A DNA stretch of 43,766 bases from an uncultured Eubacteriales bacterium (lineage in GTDB: Bacteria; Bacillota; Clostridia; Christensenellales; Aristaeellaceae): NCBI GenBank assembly GCA_902777335.1, contig CACYTF010000051.1:1-43766 (forward strand), read 5' to 3'. The notes under the pieces were generated by a model that was given only the letters and a program-made list of their open reading frames with translations, made no database searches and was not told the origin of the DNA. Shown here one piece after another: positions 39,983 through 43,766 of this stretch (its first letter is position 1; the number at the start of each line of letters is the position of its first letter). Made by a program: the position numbers and the translations under genes.

Positions 39983-40243
39983 TTACAGGTTCTCCTCCAG
40001 GAAGGCCTTCATGCCGGCGGCGGCCTCTTCCTCGTGGGCGCCTTCGCAGGCGATGGTGACCTCGGTGCCCTGCTTCACGCCCAGGGCCATCAGCTTCATC
40101 AGCTGGCCCGCGTTCACGGTCTTGCCGTTGGCGCTGATGGACACGGTGGTTTCTTCATAGCTCTTGGCCTTCTTGGCCAGCAGGCCGGCGGGACGGGCGT
40201 GGATGCCCAGGGCGTCCTTGATGACATAGGTGAATTCCTTCAT
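39983..40243 (-). CDS. ptsH: HPr-family phosphocarrier protein
   Basis: An 86-residue PTS phosphocarrier. The phosphorylated histidine is H15 in GIHARPAG. The position of the regulatory serine (Ser46 of Bacillus HPr, in KSIMG) is a glutamine here (AGQLMKLM, Q47), so control by HPr kinase through this residue seems impossible. The ATG at 40243 follows AAAGGAG; an upstream in-frame start at 40366 reaches into the promoter and was rejected. No enzyme I or HPr kinase lies in the window. Confidence 0.93.
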   Translation of the reverse strand: MKEFTYVIKDALGIHARPAGLLAKKAKSYEETTVSISANGKTVNAGQLMKLMALGVKQGTEVTIACEGAHEEEAAAGMKAFLEENL

Positions 40244-40282
40244 GGGGTAGACACTCCTTTGCTGTGAATTCATTGCAAGACC

Positions 40283-40312
40283 ATTATACCCCCTCGGCGA
40301 TGGGTTTGTCAA
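40283..40312 (-). promoter_or_regulatory. Promoter of HPr
   Basis: Minus strand TTGACA (40307-40312), 18-bp spacer, TATAAT (40283-40288), about 40 bases before the start. Confidence 0.88.
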
Positions 40313-40352
40313 TGTTCTTTGACCATGTCGCCCCGCGCGCGGCGGTTTTTCG

Positions 40353-40381
40353 TTGCATTTTTCCACCGGTTATGGTACACT
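40353..40381 (+). promoter_or_regulatory. Promoter of araD
   Basis: TTGCAT (40353-40358), 17-bp spacer, TACACT (40376-40381). It is divergent from the HPr promoter, about 40 bp away. Confidence 0.65.
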
Positions 40382-40413
40382 GTTTCCATGCTTTCAGACA
40401 GGAGGAGATCGGT

Positions 40414-41115
40414 ATGCTTGAAGCTTTGAAACAGAAGGTCTACGAGGCGAATATGGAGCTGCCCCGGCGGAACCTGGTCACCTACACCTGGGGCAATGTC
40501 AGCGGCATCGACCGGGAGAAGGGCCTGTTCGTGATCAAGCCCTCCGGCGTGGAGTACGACGCATTGAGGCCCGAGGACCTGGTGGTGATGGACCTGAAGG
40601 GCAACAAGGTGGAGGGCGACATGAACCCCTCCTCCGACACGCTGACCCACATGGTGCTGTACAACGCCTTCCCGCAGATCGGCGGCATCGTGCACACCCA
40701 CAGCCCCTACGCGGTGGGCTGGGCCCAGGCGGGCGAGGACATCCCCTGCTACGGCACCACCCATGCCGACTACTTCTACGGCCCGATTCCCTGCGCGCGC
40801 CACCTGACCCAGGAGGAGCTGGACGCGGGCTACGAGCTGAACACCGGCAACACCATCGTGGAGTGCTTCAAAAACCGCGGCATCGACCCGGTGGCCGTGC
40901 CCGCGGTCATCTGCCACAGCCACGGCCCCTTCACCTGGGGCAAGGACGCCGCCGACGCCGTGTACCACGCCGTGGTGCTGGAGGAGGTGGCGAAGATGGC
41001 CCTGTTCACCCGCCAGGTGAAGCCCGGCGCCGCGCCCGCGCCCAAGCGCATACAGGACAAGCACTACATGCGCAAGCACGGCCCCAACGCCTACTACGGC
41101 CAGGGCAAGAAGTAG
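40414..41115 (+). CDS. araD: L-ribulose-5-phosphate 4-epimerase
   Basis: A 233-residue class II aldolase-fold enzyme that converts L-ribulose-5-phosphate to D-xylulose-5-phosphate. It shows the phosphate-binding GNVSGIDRE segment, zinc ligands in VHTHSPYAVGWAQ, the HADYFYGPIPCAR motif and the third zinc histidine in CHSHGPFTWG. The length fits AraD (about 231). The ATG at 40414 follows AGGAGGAG. No araA or araB adjoins. Confidence 0.92.
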   Translation: MLEALKQKVYEANMELPRRNLVTYTWGNVSGIDREKGLFVIKPSGVEYDALRPEDLVVMDLKGNKVEGDMNPSSDTLTHMVLYNAFPQIGGIVHTHSPYAVGWAQAGEDIPCYGTTHADYFYGPIPCARHLTQEELDAGYELNTGNTIVECFKNRGIDPVAVPAVICHSHGPFTWGKDAADAVYHAVVLEEVAKMALFTRQVKPGAAPAPKRIQDKHYMRKHGPNAYYGQGKK

Positions 41116-41175
41116 AGGCCAGGCAGAATATCGGAGGCATCGGGCGCACGGGCGCCCGTTCGAACGGGGTAACAC

Positions 41176-42780
41176 ATGCACGGGAACGAGGAGAAAACCC
41201 GATCGCACGGCGGTCAATACCAGGGCGAGCGAAGGCTGTTGAAGAAGGGCAAGCGCGGCATACTGCACTTCATATTCGGGCGTTCGCTGCTGGTCATGCT
41301 GATGCTGGGCGTGCAGATCGCGCTGCTGGTCGGCGCGTTCAATTCGCTGCGCTCCGCCATGCCGTATTACTACGCCACGCTGCTGCTGATCTACGGCGGC
41401 ATGATACTGCACGTGGTCAACAAGCGCTCGGAGCCCTTCACCAAGATCACCTGGATACTGCTGGTGGTGCTGGCGCCGCCCCTGGGCGTGGCGCTGTACC
41501 TGTTCGTGGAGCTGGACATCGGCCACCGGGTGCTGTACAAGCGGCTGGGCCAGCTGATGGCGGAGACGAGCGCCTTCCTGCCCGCCGAGCGCCCCGAGCC
41601 CGAGGGCATGGCCCAGGCCGCGCCGGAGCTGGAGGGCCTGTCCCGCTACGCCTGGGACAACGGCCGCTTCCCGGTGTACGGCAACACGGCGGTTCGGTAC
41701 CTGCCCAGCGGCGAGGCCTCGCTGGAGCGCATGCTGGAGGACCTGCGGGCCGCGAAGGACTTCATCTTCCTGGAGTTCTTCATCATCGACGAGGGCTACA
41801 TGTGGGGCCGGGTGCTGAAGGTGCTGGAGGAGAAGGTCCGCGAGGGCGTGGAGGTGCGCGTGCTGTACGACGGCACCTGCGCGATGTTCCGGCTGCCCTA
41901 CCGCTACCCCGAGATGCTGCGGGAGCTGGGCATTCCCTGCAAGATGTTCTCGCCCATCCGCCCGATGCTCTCCACCCACTACAACAACCGGGACCATCGC
42001 AAAATCCTGGTGGTCGACGGCAGGGTCGCCTACACCGGCGGCGTGAACCTGGCCGACGAGTACGTGAACAAGATCACGCTCTTCGGCCACTGGAAGGACG
42101 TGTCCATACGGCTGGAGGGCGAGGCGGTGCGCTCCTTCACGCTGATGTTTTTGCAGATGTGGAACGTGAACGAGACCGGCGACGACTACCGGCGCTACCT
42201 GGACGTGCCCGCCCGCGGGCCCGCCGGGGCGCCGGGCTGGGTGATGCCCTACGGCGACAGCCCGCTGGACAGCGAGCGCGTCAGCGAGCTGATCTACATG
42301 GACATACTGAACCGCGCCCAGAAATACGTGCACATCATGACGCCCTACCTGATCCTGGACAGCGAAATGGTGACGGCGCTGACCTTCGCCGCCAAGCGGG
42401 GCGTGGAGGTCTGCGTGCTGCTGCCCCACATCCCGGACAAGAAGTACGCCTTCGCCCTGGCCAAGACCCACTACAAGGAGCTTTTGCAGGCGGGCGTGCG
42501 CATACTGGAATACACCCCGGGCTTCGTGCACGCCAAGGTGTTCGTCTCCGACGACTGCAAGGCCGTCGTCGGCACCGTGAACCTGGACTACCGCAGCCTG
42601 TATTTGCACTTCGAGTGCGCCGCCTACCTGCGCGACGTGCCCGCCATCGCCGACATCGAGCGGGATTTCCAGGCCACCGCCCAGCGCTGTCAGGAGATCG
42701 GTTTTGCGGATCTTAAAAAGGTAAAGCTGACCACCCGCGTGGCCGGGTGGCTATTGAAGGTGTTCGCGCCGGTGATGTGA
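41176..42780 (+). CDS. cls: Cardiolipin synthase (PLD family)
   Basis: A 534-residue membrane enzyme that joins two phosphatidylglycerols into cardiolipin. N-terminal helices (about 37-60, 63-80 and 92-112) form the PLDNc region with PFTKITWILLVVLAPPLG. Two phospholipase D HKD motifs follow: HYNNRDHRKILVVDGRVAYTG, seen as H-x-K-x4-D, and VHAKVFVSDDCKAVVGTVN. The basic residues just after the start and a weak GGGG upstream support the ATG at 41176. The downstream gap is a large repeat island with no terminator-like T-run. Confidence 0.93.
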   Translation: MHGNEEKTRSHGGQYQGERRLLKKGKRGILHFIFGRSLLVMLMLGVQIALLVGAFNSLRSAMPYYYATLLLIYGGMILHVVNKRSEPFTKITWILLVVLAPPLGVALYLFVELDIGHRVLYKRLGQLMAETSAFLPAERPEPEGMAQAAPELEGLSRYAWDNGRFPVYGNTAVRYLPSGEASLERMLEDLRAAKDFIFLEFFIIDEGYMWGRVLKVLEEKVREGVEVRVLYDGTCAMFRLPYRYPEMLRELGIPCKMFSPIRPMLSTHYNNRDHRKILVVDGRVAYTGGVNLADEYVNKITLFGHWKDVSIRLEGEAVRSFTLMFLQMWNVNETGDDYRRYLDVPARGPAGAPGWVMPYGDSPLDSERVSELIYMDILNRAQKYVHIMTPYLILDSEMVTALTFAAKRGVEVCVLLPHIPDKKYAFALAKTHYKELLQAGVRILEYTPGFVHAKVFVSDDCKAVVGTVNLDYRSLYLHFECAAYLRDVPAIADIERDFQATAQRCQEIGFADLKKVKLTTRVAGWLLKVFAPVM

Positions 42781-43560
42781 GGCGGTATATTGCACAATTC
42801 GCAGCGCGGCAGCCTTGGCTCGCCCCGGGAACGGGATGGTGCAGGGTTCGAGGCTTGCGCACCCCCGCGGTAGCCTCGGCTCGCCCCGGTGACGGGGAGA
42901 GCTGGCGCGAAGCGACTGAGAGGGGTCTTCTCTGGCTTGCCATGCGCGGCAGGCAGGGGAGCCCCCTCTCCGCCCTACGGGCACCTCTCCCCCTCACGGG
43001 GGCGAGGCAAGGGGGATAAGCGCGGAGTTCGAGGTTAGTGCTCATGCGTAGCAAGGGGGATAGTGCGGATTTCGAGGTTAGTTCCTGCGCGCGGCAGCCT
43101 TGGCTCGCCCCGGTGACGGGGAGAGCTGGCGCGCAGAGCCTGAGAGGGGTCTTCTCTGGCTTGCCATGTGCGGCAGGCGTAGGAGGCCCCTCTCCGCCCT
43201 GCGGGCACCTCTCCCCCTCACGGGGGCGAGGCAAGGGGGATAGTGCGGAGTTCGAGGTCAGCGCATCGCGCGGCAGGCGGGGGAGCCCCCTCTCCGCCCT
43301 TCGGGCACCTCTCCCCCTCACGGGGGCGAGGCAAGGGGGATAGCGCGGAGTTCGAGGTTAGCGATCATGCGCGCGGCAAGGGGGATAGCGCGGAGTTCGA
43401 GGTTAGTACCTGCGCGCGGCAGCCTTGGCTCGCCCCGGTGACGGGGAGAGCTGGCGCGCAGCGCCTGAGAGGGGAATCCCACAAGAAAACGTGAAGAACC
43501 AATTATCAAGCGAGTTCGGCGAATTGGCGATAAATCATTCGGCGATTCGGCAAAACAGAC
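42781..43560. repeat. Repeat island 2, no gene
   Basis: About 780 bp made almost entirely of interleaved short elements. There are GCGGCAGCCTTGGCT elements with CGCCCC...GGGGAG hairpins (about 42806, 42870, 43088 and 43417). There are CCGCCCT-CGGGCACCTCTCCCC elements with CCCTCACGGGGG hairpins (42962-43010, 43190-43232, 43287-43332). There are five copies of a 29-bp GGGGGATAGxGCGGAGTTCGAGG box. The three families alternate in mosaic order. Short open frames here are repeat translations, not genes. Confidence 0.85.
43009..43406 (+). repeat. Five copies of a 29-bp GATAGxGCGGAGTTCGAGG box
   Basis: Copies are at 43009-43038, 43053-43081, 43233-43261, 43333-43361 and 43378-43406. Irregular spacing (about 44, 180, 100 and 45 bp) and the other repeats between copies rule out a CRISPR array. 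Confidence 0.85.
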
Positions 43561-43604
43561 ATGGAGCCGGGTCAAAGCGACGCGTCGCTTTGACCCGGCT
43601 CCAT
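43561..43604. terminator. Large palindromic terminator-like hairpin
   Basis: ATGGAGCCGGGTCAAAGCGA is followed directly by its inverted complement through a central ACGCGT, forming a perfect 22-bp stem. It lies 30 bases beyond the stop of the following minus-strand gene and probably ends that transcript. Confidence 0.75.
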
Positions 43605-43633
43605 GCCCGTTCCCGCGCGCTCTGCACCGCGCG

Positions 43634-43766
43634 CTACAGCGCGTCCACGATCGCGCCCAGCAGGTCGTCGAAGGCGGTGAAGTGCTTCAGGTCCGGGTTG
43701 TCCGCGATGATCTTCTCGGTGGAGCGGAACAGGAAGCCGGCCTTGCTGGCGCGGATCATCGCCAGG
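43634..43766 (-). CDS. 3' end of HAD-family gene, ThrH/phosphoserine phosphatase-like (partial)
   Basis: The last 43 codons of a minus-strand gene cut by the window edge, ending in TAG at 43634. The readable tail (MIRASKAGFLFRSTEKIIAD, then NPDLKHFTAFDDLLGAIVDAL) matches the C-terminal pattern of ThrH-type phosphoserine phosphatase/homoserine phosphotransferases, where an xxAKAGILF-like strand precedes the last helix. The catalytic residues lie outside the window, so the call is tentative. Confidence 0.6.
   Translation of the reverse strand, partial: LAMIRASKAGFLFRSTEKIIADNPDLKHFTAFDDLLGAIVDAL

Noticed and set aside
40309..42609. 766-codon minus-strand open frame
   Set aside because: It is antisense to araD and cls, which have clear catalytic motifs. 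Its His/Val/Leu/Gly-rich composition is typical of a shadow frame.
43009..43406. Possible CRISPR-like array of a 29-bp repeat
   Set aside because: Spacing between copies is irregular (about 44 to 180 bp), the gaps hold other repeat families rather than unique spacers, and no cas gene is present.

Overview
The window looks like chromosome of a high-GC Bacillota (Clostridia-type) bacterium. The signs are a tryptophan T-box, an HPr phosphocarrier, a LytR-CpsA-Psr protein, GreA, MetNIQ and MglBAC transporters, and many promoters of the TTGAC(A/G)-17-TATAAT kind. I see no rRNA, tRNA, phage, conjugative or CRISPR locus, and the genus cannot be fixed from the sequence. Codon choice is strongly G/C at third positions, so long antisense open frames are common and were discarded.

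Layout. 0.1-7.0 kb: a minus-strand six-gene export operon (membrane-fusion adaptor, ABC ATPase, MacB-like permease, then two secreted double-lipoyl adaptor paralogues flanking a Pro/Thr-rich secreted protein). It is divergent from a two-component system (7.2-9.1 kb) that probably controls it. 9.1-9.8 kb: a repeat island. 9.8-12.0 kb: an ArsC/Spx-like protein lacking the usual cysteine and a Na/Pi cotransporter with a PhoU-like tail. 12.1-13.8 kb: a Trp T-box controlling a stand-alone TrpB2, whose gene carries a 10-bp frameshifting duplication. 14-15.1 kb: a serine hydrolase. 15.2-19.0 kb: mglBAC sugar import. 19.3-20.9 kb: a disrupted gene joining Ig-like domains to a ChvE-type sugar-binding domain. 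21-24.5 kb: acylphosphatase and metQNI.

24.7-31.6 kb (plus strand): a LacI-type sensor fused to GGDEF, polyphosphate kinase, a DUF308/HdeD-like membrane protein, an LCP protein and an APH(3')-like phosphotransferase. Heptanucleotide arrays join several of these genes. 31.7-34.1 kb: an unrecognised 822-residue P-loop protein. 34.3-36.7 kb: a redox cluster (FMN reductase-like, GreA, TSCPD, flavodoxin, OhrR-type regulator). 36.9-39.2 kb: an Ig-like plus BspA-type LRR secreted protein. 39.3-42.8 kb: HAD phosphatase, HPr, AraD, cardiolipin synthase. 42.8-43.6 kb: a second repeat island, followed by the 3' end of a ThrH-like gene.

The most unusual content is the expanded adaptor operon, the uncharacterised P-loop protein, the Ig-like module shared by two different secreted proteins, and a dense set of small repeats. 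The repeats include heptamer arrays that start at stop codons, palindromes whose arms covary, and repeat-derived peptides inside a coding sequence. All three predicted solute-binding proteins lack a lipobox cysteine.
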